A DNA stretch of 22,944 bases. Source: CAYWHE01 sp964458125. Its GTDB lineage: Bacteria > Bacteroidota > Bacteroidia > AKYH767-A > OLB10. Under the pieces are notes generated by a model. That model was not told the DNA's origin and searched no databases. It saw only the letters and a program-made list of their open reading frames with translations. The DNA is taken from the NCBI GenBank assembly GCA_964458125.1, contig CAYWHE010000042.1, forward strand, positions 1 through 22,944, in the 5' to 3' direction. This document shows, in pieces, positions 14,404 to 21,320 of the stretch. The position numbers and the translations under genes are program-made. How positions within the stretch are numbered: the first letter of the stretch is position 1; every line of letters begins with the position of its first letter.

Positions 14404-15693
14404 ATGAATATATTGTTGCTCGGTTCGGGCGGTAGGGAGCATGCTTTAGCCTGGAAAATGAAACAAAGCCCGCTTTGCTCCTCGCTTTATATTGCTCCCG
14501 GAAATGCGGGTACGGAATCCTGCGGTTCCAATGTAAACATCAGCATCAATGATTTTCCGGCCGTGGCGCGATTTGCAATAGACAAGCGAATCAATATGGT
14601 GGTGGTGGGACCCGAGGATCCCCTGGTCAACGGGATACATGATTATTTTCTGAGTCATCCTGAACTTACCGGTATCCCCGTCATCGGACCCGTAAGGGCA
14701 GGGGCCATGCTGGAAGGAAGCAAGGACTTCTCCAAACAATTCATGCATGAATTCCGGATTCCAACCGCATCTTACCAGACATTTGACAAACAATCCCTGG
14801 AAGCCGGGCACCGCTTTCTGGAAAAAATCAAGGCACCCTTTGTGCTGAAGGCAGATGGACTGGCCGCTGGAAAGGGAGTCGTCATCCTCAGGGACCTGGA
14901 GGAAGCGAAAAAGGAACTGACGATCATGCTGACCACCGGTAAGTATGGAAATGCAGCCGGAAAAGTTGTGATCGAAGAATTTCTGGATGGCATTGAACTT
15001 TCTGTTTTTGTGCTGACCGATGGACTCAGTTATAAAATTTTGCCCGAAGCTAAGGATTACAAGCGGGTAGGAGAGGGCGATACCGGCCTGAACACCGGGG
15101 GCATGGGTGCCGTTTCACCCGTGTCTTTTGCGGATAAGGTGTTCATGAATAAGGTGGAACGGCGGGTGATTCAACCCACCCTGGCCGGATTGAAATCACG
15201 TGGAATTACTTACAAAGGATTCCTTTTTATCGGGCTGATGAAAGTAAATGATGAACCCTTTGTAATTGAGTATAACGTCCGAATGGGCGACCCGGAATCA
15301 GAGGTGGTCATACCCCGCATACAGTCGGACCTCATAGCGGTTTTTAAAGCCGTGGCTGAACAAAAGCTGAATGAAATTTCACTCCAAACCGATCCGCGGA
15401 CGGCTGTAACGGTTATGCTCGTATCGGATGGCTACCCCGGTGAATACAAAAAAGGAATGGTGGTCGAAGGTCTGGATCATGTTTCCGGCAGCGTGGTGTT
15501 TCATGCCGGAACAACCAGGCTGGAAGAAAAAGTGCTCACCAGCGGAGGCCGGGTGTTGGCCCTGACCGCTCTTGGAAATAATTTGAATGAAGCCCTGAAA
15601 GCCGCCTACACCAATGCGGATCGGATTGATTTTACCGGCAAGAAATTCAGGCGGGATATTGGTGCCGACCTGAAGTCACTGCAGACAGCGTGA
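14404..15693 (+). CDS. purD: Phosphoribosylamine-glycine ligase (GAR synthetase)
   Basis: The 429-residue cytoplasmic enzyme joins 5-phosphoribosylamine and glycine with ATP hydrolysis, the second step of de novo purine synthesis. The N-terminal NILLLGSGGREHALAWKM is the family hallmark. VVVGPEDPLVNG, the ATP-grasp block FVLKADGLAAGKGVVI (about residues 143-158), GDTGLNTGGMGAVSP and EYNVRMGDPESEVV (the PurD signature, about 290-303) are all intact, and the length is typical. ATG at 14404 is chosen over TTG at 14386 because it starts exactly at the conserved NILLLGSGG. It is the only purine gene here; its convergent neighbour starts a small membrane-protein cluster. Confidence 0.97.
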   Translation: MNILLLGSGGREHALAWKMKQSPLCSSLYIAPGNAGTESCGSNVNISINDFPAVARFAIDKRINMVVVGPEDPLVNGIHDYFLSHPELTGIPVIGPVRAGAMLEGSKDFSKQFMHEFRIPTASYQTFDKQSLEAGHRFLEKIKAPFVLKADGLAAGKGVVILRDLEEAKKELTIMLTTGKYGNAAGKVVIEEFLDGIELSVFVLTDGLSYKILPEAKDYKRVGEGDTGLNTGGMGAVSPVSFADKVFMNKVERRVIQPTLAGLKSRGITYKGFLFIGLMKVNDEPFVIEYNVRMGDPESEVVIPRIQSDLIAVFKAVAEQKLNEISLQTDPRTAVTVMLVSDGYPGEYKKGMVVEGLDHVSGSVVFHAGTTRLEEKVLTSGGRVLALTALGNNLNEALKAAYTNADRIDFTGKKFRRDIGADLKSLQTA

Positions 15694-15696
15694 TGA

Positions 15697-15879
15697 TTAC
15701 TTTTTCGAAAGATAATTATCGCTGCCTTTGCTTACCCGGCTCTCATATATTATCCAGTACAGGGTACCAAAGGTTCCGAGAGCGATAAACATCAGGTCAA
15801 CCATCATGCCTATTGGAGGTAACAACTTGAAAAAATTCGTGCTGGCCTCTCCTATTCCGGTAAATATTGCTGTCCACAT
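15697..15879 (-). CDS. Small conserved membrane protein, 60 residues (DUF6341-like)
   Basis: The 60-residue protein has one or two hydrophobic segments (residues 22-45, GIGMMVDLMFIALGTFG region) and a charged C-terminal tail (RVSKGSDNYLSKK). AAAGGA lies about 8 nt upstream of the ATG, a better ribosome-binding site than most genes here have. The stop lies 3 nt beyond the purD stop in convergent orientation. Its place beside purD and a DUF6427-like gene resembles a cluster I remember in flavobacteria, where small DUF6341 proteins occupy this position. The family assignment rests on context, length and topology, not on a motif. Function unknown. Confidence 0.7.
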   Translation of the reverse strand: MWTAIFTGIGEASTNFFKLLPPIGMMVDLMFIALGTFGTLYWIIYESRVSKGSDNYLSKK

Positions 15880-15963
15880 AAAATTCCTTTATTTTGGCTG
15901 CAAGTTTAAATAATTTACCGGATTCTCACAAGCGCGATAAGCGGTTTTACAGCCGCAGCAAAA
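15880..15963. promoter_or_regulatory. 84-nt divergent promoter region
   Basis: This spacer must hold promoters for both flanking genes. The minus strand has TAAACTTG (near 15901-15908), one mismatch from TAnnTTTG. The plus strand shows no exact match, and a short GCGG-N8-CCGC inverted repeat lies just before the DUF6427-like start. Confidence 0.3.
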
Positions 15964-16950
15964 ATGATCATCAATTTTTTTAAGGCCCAGCAACCGCTGG
16001 CATTTATAATCCTTCCCCTGGCCCTGCTGGTCATCTGGATTTTTTCCGGGCTCCAGTATTTTACAGTAGTAGCCGATAATGGGATGCCCCTTTATTCCCT
16101 GCTCATGACCCTGACGAACAACTGGCCGGCCTGGCTGCTCGTTTGCCTGGGCTACCTGCTGGTTTGTTCCCAGTGCCTGCACCTGAATACCATACTCAAC
16201 AAATATGAAGTTCTCTATAAGGCATCCTACCTGCCGGCTTTGTTTTTCCTGCTGTTTTCAGCCATCCTGCCCCAGTTTGTTGTTTTTCATCCGCTGCTTT
16301 TTGTCAACACCATCATGCTTTTTGTGTTTGAAAAAATTCTCCGCCTGTATAAAAGCAACCAGCCCCTGGCACTCGATTTTGACGCCTGCCTTTTGATCAG
16401 TATGGCTTCCCTGTTTTATTTTCCGGCCGCCCTGTTTGCTTTTCTTTTTTTCATCAGCCTGAGTATACTCAAACCTTTTTCCTGGCGTGACTGGGTGGTT
16501 GGTTTGCTGGGCTTGCTGACACCATACTTTTTTACCTTCGTCATTTTTTTCCTGAAGGATCAATGGAGGGAATTTCTTGATTTTATCCTCAGTACGCCCA
16601 TCAGGGAAAAAATGGAAATCAAGGACCTGGTGCCGAAGGGATATCAGTTGACCATTCTGGTAGCAGGCGCCTTTTTCCTGGCGGCATTGTTGAAATTGAG
16701 GAATAATTTTTATAAAAACGATATTCGGACAAGGAATTTCCAGCAGGTCATCATTATTTTTATTCTGACTTCTGCAGGAAGCGCCCTGCTGACCCGCGAA
16801 AACATGTTGTTTAAACTCAACGTCATGACCATCCCTTTCAGCGTTATCGTTTCCAATTACTTTTTATCCATTAAAAAAAGGTGGTGGGCCGAAATTCTAT
16901 TTTATATGCTGCTGGCAACCCTGATCTTTAATTACCTGATTTCCTTTTAA
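15964..16950 (+). CDS. Multipass inner-membrane protein (DUF6427-like)
   Basis: The 328-residue protein begins MIINFFKAQQPLAFIILPLALLVIW and contains roughly eight to ten hydrophobic segments with short charged loops, including the cytoplasmic-looking CLEPFSWRDWVV-type loop (residues 160-175, KPFSWRDWVVG). The start, the KSNQPLALDFD block (about 125-135) and the topology match proteins of Bacteroidota annotated DUF6427, which I recall as neighbours of purD and DUF6341. No enzymatic motif is visible and the function is unknown. The ATG at 15964 has no Shine-Dalgarno sequence. The gene is divergent from the 60-residue protein across 84 nt, and convergent with the DUF3108-like gene across 28 nt without an obvious terminator. 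Confidence 0.75.
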   Translation: MIINFFKAQQPLAFIILPLALLVIWIFSGLQYFTVVADNGMPLYSLLMTLTNNWPAWLLVCLGYLLVCSQCLHLNTILNKYEVLYKASYLPALFFLLFSAILPQFVVFHPLLFVNTIMLFVFEKILRLYKSNQPLALDFDACLLISMASLFYFPAALFAFLFFISLSILKPFSWRDWVVGLLGLLTPYFFTFVIFFLKDQWREFLDFILSTPIREKMEIKDLVPKGYQLTILVAGAFFLAALLKLRNNFYKNDIRTRNFQQVIIIFILTSAGSALLTRENMLFKLNVMTIPFSVIVSNYFLSIKKRWWAEILFYMLLATLIFNYLISF

Positions 16951-16978
16951 AACAGGCTGTCCGGTATGGATTAGCGGG

Positions 16979-17770
16979 CTATTTTTTGACGATGGCCGGC
17001 TCATGCAACAGTCCGGAATAATCGGAAAGATCCATTTTAATGGATCCAACAAGGATTTCAGCCTGCACACGAACAGGAATTTTATTACCATCATCGGATA
17101 TCCAGACCGTCATATCTTCCTCATCTTTAAATACCCTTCCTTCCTGAAGCATGGGGCTGAACTTTAAGCAATTAAAGAAGCCTTTTTTACTTTTGATTTT
17201 CTCCCTTCCTAAAAATTTCAGATTCAGCGGAATCACTTCATTATCGAGAAACGCCTGGATACGGAACACATCACCGGGTTTGGCATTTTTAAAATTCAGT
17301 GAACGGGCATAATAAAACGAAGATACGAGGTCCTGGATATTATCAGGAATGGTAAAGGTTCCCTTTTCACTGGTTGCTGTGTTACGGTAATGGTTAAACA
17401 CGACATTTTCATTGATGATGTAACCGCCTTCATCCACACGCCGGATAAAAAGCCATGGAACCAGGGCTTGCTTGTCGATAATGCTTTCGTAACGGTCCCG
17501 GACTTTAAAAAACGGATCCAGGATGCTTGAGGAAGTGCCCAGGCCTATGATGTGATAACAAAGCCTTCCGCCAAGTGTATCATAGGTGTTGTTAATGGAC
17601 AGGCTGGCTTCTCCCGCATCAATGAATCCGTAATGCACACGGTAGCGCAGCATTTCGCCGGTTTTAAAAGCCTCTCCCTCAATTTTACGCAAAACCTTCT
17701 GGCTGCTGCCGGTTTCTGGTGAAAACAGGAGGGCCAGGATAAACCAGCCGGCTCTATAGGAGAAGGTCAT
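16979..17770 (-). CDS. Exported DUF3108-like protein
   Basis: The 263-residue protein has a signal peptide (SYRAGWFILALLFSPETGSS) and the DUF3108 pattern: FKTGEMLRYRVHYGFIDAGEASLSI at residues 36-60, then DRYESIID, the FYYARSL segment and DDGNKIPVRVQAEI near the C-terminus. Members are predicted periplasmic or outer-membrane-associated beta-rich proteins with no known activity. It starts 20 nt after the scpB stop on the same strand, so it is probably the last gene of a leuS-scpB-DUF3108 transcription unit. ATG at 17770 begins the signal peptide. Confidence 0.82.
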   Translation of the reverse strand: MTFSYRAGWFILALLFSPETGSSQKVLRKIEGEAFKTGEMLRYRVHYGFIDAGEASLSINNTYDTLGGRLCYHIIGLGTSSSILDPFFKVRDRYESIIDKQALVPWLFIRRVDEGGYIINENVVFNHYRNTATSEKGTFTIPDNIQDLVSSFYYARSLNFKNAKPGDVFRIQAFLDNEVIPLNLKFLGREKIKSKKGFFNCLKFSPMLQEGRVFKDEEDMTVWISDDGNKIPVRVQAEILVGSIKMDLSDYSGLLHEPAIVKK

Positions 17771-17790
17771 TCGGGCTGTACAAACGGAAT

Positions 17791-18369
17791 TTATTCCTGT
17801 GTAGTATTCAGTTCGGCGGGGATACCGATCTCATTTTCGGCCATATACAAATCTTTCATCTTGGGAAGATCGGCCATGGATTTGAGTCCGAAATGATCCA
17901 TGAAACTTTTGCTGGTGCGGTAAACAATTGGTTTCCCGGGAGCGTCGCTTTTGCCTTCAATTTCGATCAGTTCTTTTTCAAGCAGTTTCTGAATGCTGTA
18001 ATCGGAATTTACGCCCCGGATATGTTCCACCTCGGCCCTGGAAACCGGCTGTTTATAAGCAATGATGGACAGCGTTTCCATGGCCGCCGTACTCAGACGC
18101 TTTTTGGCCTTCAACTGAAGCTGGGCATTCACGGCTGTATGGTAATCCTTTTTCGACAGGAACTGGTATCCTTCCGCCACTTCGGTCAGTTCAATGGCAA
18201 AGGCCTCGTCGGCATAACGTTCCTGCAGTTCTGAAATGCAGGACAGGATATCTTCACGGTTCAGCTCCCAGCCGTAAACGGTTTTCAGGCACGCCCGGAT
18301 TTCATCCACCGTAATGCTGTTCTCCGCTGTAAAAATGAGGGCCTCTATGTGTTGCTTCAATAATTGCAT
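17791..18369 (-). CDS. scpB: Segregation and condensation protein B
   Basis: The 192-residue cytoplasmic protein matches ScpB, a subunit of the SMC-ScpA-ScpB condensin that compacts and segregates the chromosome. Two winged-helix domains are readable: the first around residues 1-85 (IEALIFTAENSITVDEIRAC), the second around 95-165 with the family's best-conserved block METLSIIAYKQPVSRAEVE and RGVNSDYSIQKLLEKELIE. Length is normal and ATG at 18369 starts the conserved first helix. The gap to leuS and the gap to the DUF3108-like gene are each 20 nt, which suggests co-transcription. scpA is not next door, so the usual scpA-scpB pairing is absent here. Confidence 0.95.
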   Translation of the reverse strand: MQLLKQHIEALIFTAENSITVDEIRACLKTVYGWELNREDILSCISELQERYADEAFAIELTEVAEGYQFLSKKDYHTAVNAQLQLKAKKRLSTAAMETLSIIAYKQPVSRAEVEHIRGVNSDYSIQKLLEKELIEIEGKSDAPGKPIVYRTSKSFMDHFGLKSMADLPKMKDLYMAENEIGIPAELNTTQE

Positions 18370-18389
18370 GGTCTTGTATTTCGGTTGGT

Positions 18390-21191
18390 TTAAATGACAA
18401 CGTTCACGATACGTCCGGGTACGACAATAATTTTTTTAGGCTTGTTTCCATTCAGCCATTTTTTTAATTCTTCTGCTGTGAGTACTTCCTTCTCCACTTC
18501 AGCAGGGGTAAACTGCAGGGATAAATTTATTTTAAAACGGGTTTTTCCATTAATGGATACCGGGTATTCAAAAGAATTTTCAACCATCAGGTCCTTCCGG
18601 AACGCCGGAAACGAAGCGTATCGTATACTCTCATCGTGCCCCAGCAGGTTCCATAGTTCTTCCGCCAGGTGCGGAGCAAATGGCGACAGGATTATCACCA
18701 GGGGTTCCAGGATGGCCCTTCGGTTACACCTGAGGTCGGTGAGTTCATTCACGCATATCATGAAGGTGCTTACGGATGTGTTGAAAGATAACCGCTCCAT
18801 GTCTTCGCTGATTTTTTTGATGGTTTTATGAAGTACCTTCAACTCCTCTGCGGTCGGTTCCTCCTGGCTGACGTAAAATTCACCAGTATGGAAAAACAGC
18901 CTCCAGAATTTTTTAAGGAAATTAAACACCCCTGTAATGCCGTTGGTGTTCCAGGGTTTGCTTTGGTCAAGCGGTCCCAGGAACATCTCATACAGGCGAA
19001 GGCAGTCGGCTCCGTATTCTTCACAGATATCATCGGGGTTCACCACATTATGCCAGCGTTTCGACATTTTCTCCACCGCCGTACCGCATAACAATTCTCC
19101 GTTTTCCAGTTCAAATTCAGCCGTCCGGAATTCTTCCCGCCACTGACGCAGAGCTTCCGTGTCTACCACCTGGTTGTTCTGGACCAGTTTCACATCAATA
19201 TGAATGGCCGTTGTGTCATACAAATCCTTTAATCCGTGGGAAACAAAACGGTTGCTGTGCTGCACCCGGTAGATGAAACAGGAAACACCCTGTATCATTC
19301 CCTGGTTGATCAATTTTCGTGCAGGTTCCTGGATGCGGATATAACCCAGGTCATACAGGAATTTTGTCCAGAAACGGAAATACAGTAAATGCCCCGTGGC
19401 ATGCTCACTGCCTCCTATATACAGGTCCACCTCTTTCCAGTAATCCAGCGCTTCTGTTGAGGCAAATTCACGGTCGTTGCGGGTATCGGTGTAACGCAGG
19501 AAATACCAGGAAGAGCCGGCCCAGCCAGGCATGGTGGTGTGCTCATATTCATACCGTCCCTCGTATTTCCAGTTGTCGCCTGCACGGGCCAGCGGGGGTT
19601 CACCGCTTTCCGTAGGAAGGTAAGAGTCTATTTCAGGCAAAACCAGTGGCAATCGTTCCTCCGGTAACGTATAGGGAATACCATCCCGGTAATAAACAGG
19701 TATGGGTTCACCCCAGTAACGCTGACGCCCGAAAATGGCATCCCGTAAACGGTATAGGGTTTTGCCTGTTCCGAAACCACCGGCTTCTGCAGCTTCGATC
19801 ACCTTACGGATGGCTTCCTTCACCAGGAGTCCGTTCAGAAATTCAGAATGAACTAGCGTGCCTTCCTTTTGATCATAGGATTGACTGAGAATAAATTCCT
19901 CCAGGGTTTTTCCCGCTAAATGTTCATCGGATAAAGGCCGGATTACCGGTTTTATTTGCAGTCCGAAATGACTGGCAAAGGCATGGTCCCTGGAGTCATG
20001 ACCGGGAACGGCCATCACGGCCCCGGTTCCGTAACCGGCCAGTACATAATCTCCAGTCCACACAGGGATCCTCTCCCCGGTGAAGGGATGAAGGGCATAA
20101 GAGCCCGTAAATTGACCGCTGATTCTCCGCGTCTCGGCCATACGCTCCCGATCCGGTTTGTTTTTAGCGGTGGCCACATAAGACTCTACAGCAGCACGGC
20201 AGTCGGAAGTGGTGATTTTATTTATCAGTTCATGTTCCGGTGCAAGTGCCAGGAAGGTTGCACCAAAAATCGTATCCGGGCGGGTAGTGAAAATTTCAAT
20301 GAACTCTTCACGGCCTTCCAGCAGGAAACGGATGCTGCATCCTTCCGATTTTCCTATCCAGTTTCGCTGTAGTTCTTTCAGCGATTCACTCCACTCCATT
20401 TCTTCCAGCCCTTCGAGCAGGCGCTCCGCATAAGCCGTAATCCGGAGGCTCCACTGGGGCATTAATTTCCGCTCCACAGGATAGCCCCCGCGCTCACTGA
20501 GGCCGTCCTTAACTTCTTCATTGGCCAGCACGGTTCCCAGGACCGGGCACCAGTTGACCATGGATTCTCCAATGTAAGCCAGGCGGTAATGCATCAGGAT
20601 TTCCTGCTGTTTTTGCTCTGAATAATTTTTCCAATCTTCGGAAGTAAAGGGTTCATGCGCACTGCAGGCCGCATCCAGTCCCTTTGTGCCGTTTTGCGTG
20701 AAGTGGAAAGCAAGACTTTCGATGGAAGCAGCCTGTTTGGTATGGTTGTCATACCAGGAGTGAAAAAGCCTGATAAATATCCATTGTGTCCATTTATAGT
20801 AAGCCGGATCAGAGGTGCGAACCTCCCGCTCCCAGTCAAAGGAAAATCCAAGCTTGTCAAGCTGTTCGCGATACCGGGAGATATTCTCACGGGTGGTTAC
20901 TGCCGGATGCTGTCCGGTCTGGATGGCATATTGTTCGGCCGGCAATCCGAAGGAATCAAACCCCATGGGATGCAGTACTTCAAAGCCGCATATCCGTTTG
21001 TATCGGGCAACGATGTCCGAGGCGATATATCCGAGCGGATGGCCCACATGAAGTCCGGCGCCGGATGGATAAGGAAACATATCCAGCACATAGTACTTCG
21101 GCTTGCCGGGTGAAAGGGTTGCCCGGAAAGTGCCCTTACGGGCCCATTCATCCTGCCACTTTTTTTCTATTTCCCTGAAACGATACTCCAT
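18390..21191 (-). CDS. leuS: Leucyl-tRNA synthetase
   Basis: The 933-residue class I synthetase charges tRNA-Leu. The HIGH motif is HVGH (residues 48-51) within MFPYPSGAGLHVGHPLGY. The CP1 editing domain includes TTRPDTIFGATFLALAPEH (about 301) and GTGAVMAVPGHDSRDHAFA, with the threonine-rich region and the discriminating Asp in place. The KMSKS loop is KMSKR (about 707-711). An anticodon-binding helical domain and a small C-terminal domain ending in IVVPGRIVNVVI complete it. It is longer than the E. coli enzyme (about 860 residues), mainly through insertions before KMSKR (about residues 650-690), a layout I believe is usual in Bacteroidota. ATG at 21191 begins MEYRFREIEKKWQ, the usual N-terminus. 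It is the likely first gene of a three-gene unit. Confidence 0.97.
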   Translation of the reverse strand: MEYRFREIEKKWQDEWARKGTFRATLSPGKPKYYVLDMFPYPSGAGLHVGHPLGYIASDIVARYKRICGFEVLHPMGFDSFGLPAEQYAIQTGQHPAVTTRENISRYREQLDKLGFSFDWEREVRTSDPAYYKWTQWIFIRLFHSWYDNHTKQAASIESLAFHFTQNGTKGLDAACSAHEPFTSEDWKNYSEQKQQEILMHYRLAYIGESMVNWCPVLGTVLANEEVKDGLSERGGYPVERKLMPQWSLRITAYAERLLEGLEEMEWSESLKELQRNWIGKSEGCSIRFLLEGREEFIEIFTTRPDTIFGATFLALAPEHELINKITTSDCRAAVESYVATAKNKPDRERMAETRRISGQFTGSYALHPFTGERIPVWTGDYVLAGYGTGAVMAVPGHDSRDHAFASHFGLQIKPVIRPLSDEHLAGKTLEEFILSQSYDQKEGTLVHSEFLNGLLVKEAIRKVIEAAEAGGFGTGKTLYRLRDAIFGRQRYWGEPIPVYYRDGIPYTLPEERLPLVLPEIDSYLPTESGEPPLARAGDNWKYEGRYEYEHTTMPGWAGSSWYFLRYTDTRNDREFASTEALDYWKEVDLYIGGSEHATGHLLYFRFWTKFLYDLGYIRIQEPARKLINQGMIQGVSCFIYRVQHSNRFVSHGLKDLYDTTAIHIDVKLVQNNQVVDTEALRQWREEFRTAEFELENGELLCGTAVEKMSKRWHNVVNPDDICEEYGADCLRLYEMFLGPLDQSKPWNTNGITGVFNFLKKFWRLFFHTGEFYVSQEEPTAEELKVLHKTIKKISEDMERLSFNTSVSTFMICVNELTDLRCNRRAILEPLVIILSPFAPHLAEELWNLLGHDESIRYASFPAFRKDLMVENSFEYPVSINGKTRFKINLSLQFTPAEVEKEVLTAEELKKWLNGNKPKKIIVVPGRIVNVVI

Positions 21192-21211
21192 GAATCCTGA
21201 TAAACAGGCTG

Positions 21212-21219
21212 CGAAGATA
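21212..21219 (-). promoter_or_regulatory. Weak -7-like element upstream of leuS
   Basis: The minus strand reads TATCTTCG, one mismatch from TAnnTTTG. It predicts a start near 21205, about 14 nt before the leuS ATG. Support is limited to this single partial match. Confidence 0.25.
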
Positions 21220-21228
21220 ATGAATCGG

Positions 21229-21284
21229 CCTGTTTTTTTTACTTTTATAAAGGCTGCAGGAGGTTTGTTTGTAAAAAAAACAGG
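21229..21284. repeat. Perfect 14-bp inverted repeat between recJ and leuS
   Basis: CCTGTTTTTTTTAC at 21229-21242 and its exact complement GTAAAAAAAACAGG at 21271-21284 flank 28 nt that contain the palindrome CTGCAG. The T8 and A8 tracts lie inside the arms, so it is not a standard terminator. It could be a cruciform, a protein site, or act with the T-run in the end of recJ transcription. Confidence 0.6.
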
Positions 21285-21320
21285 GGGAACACAGGCCCGT
21301 CAATGGAGCGGGAAGGAAGC

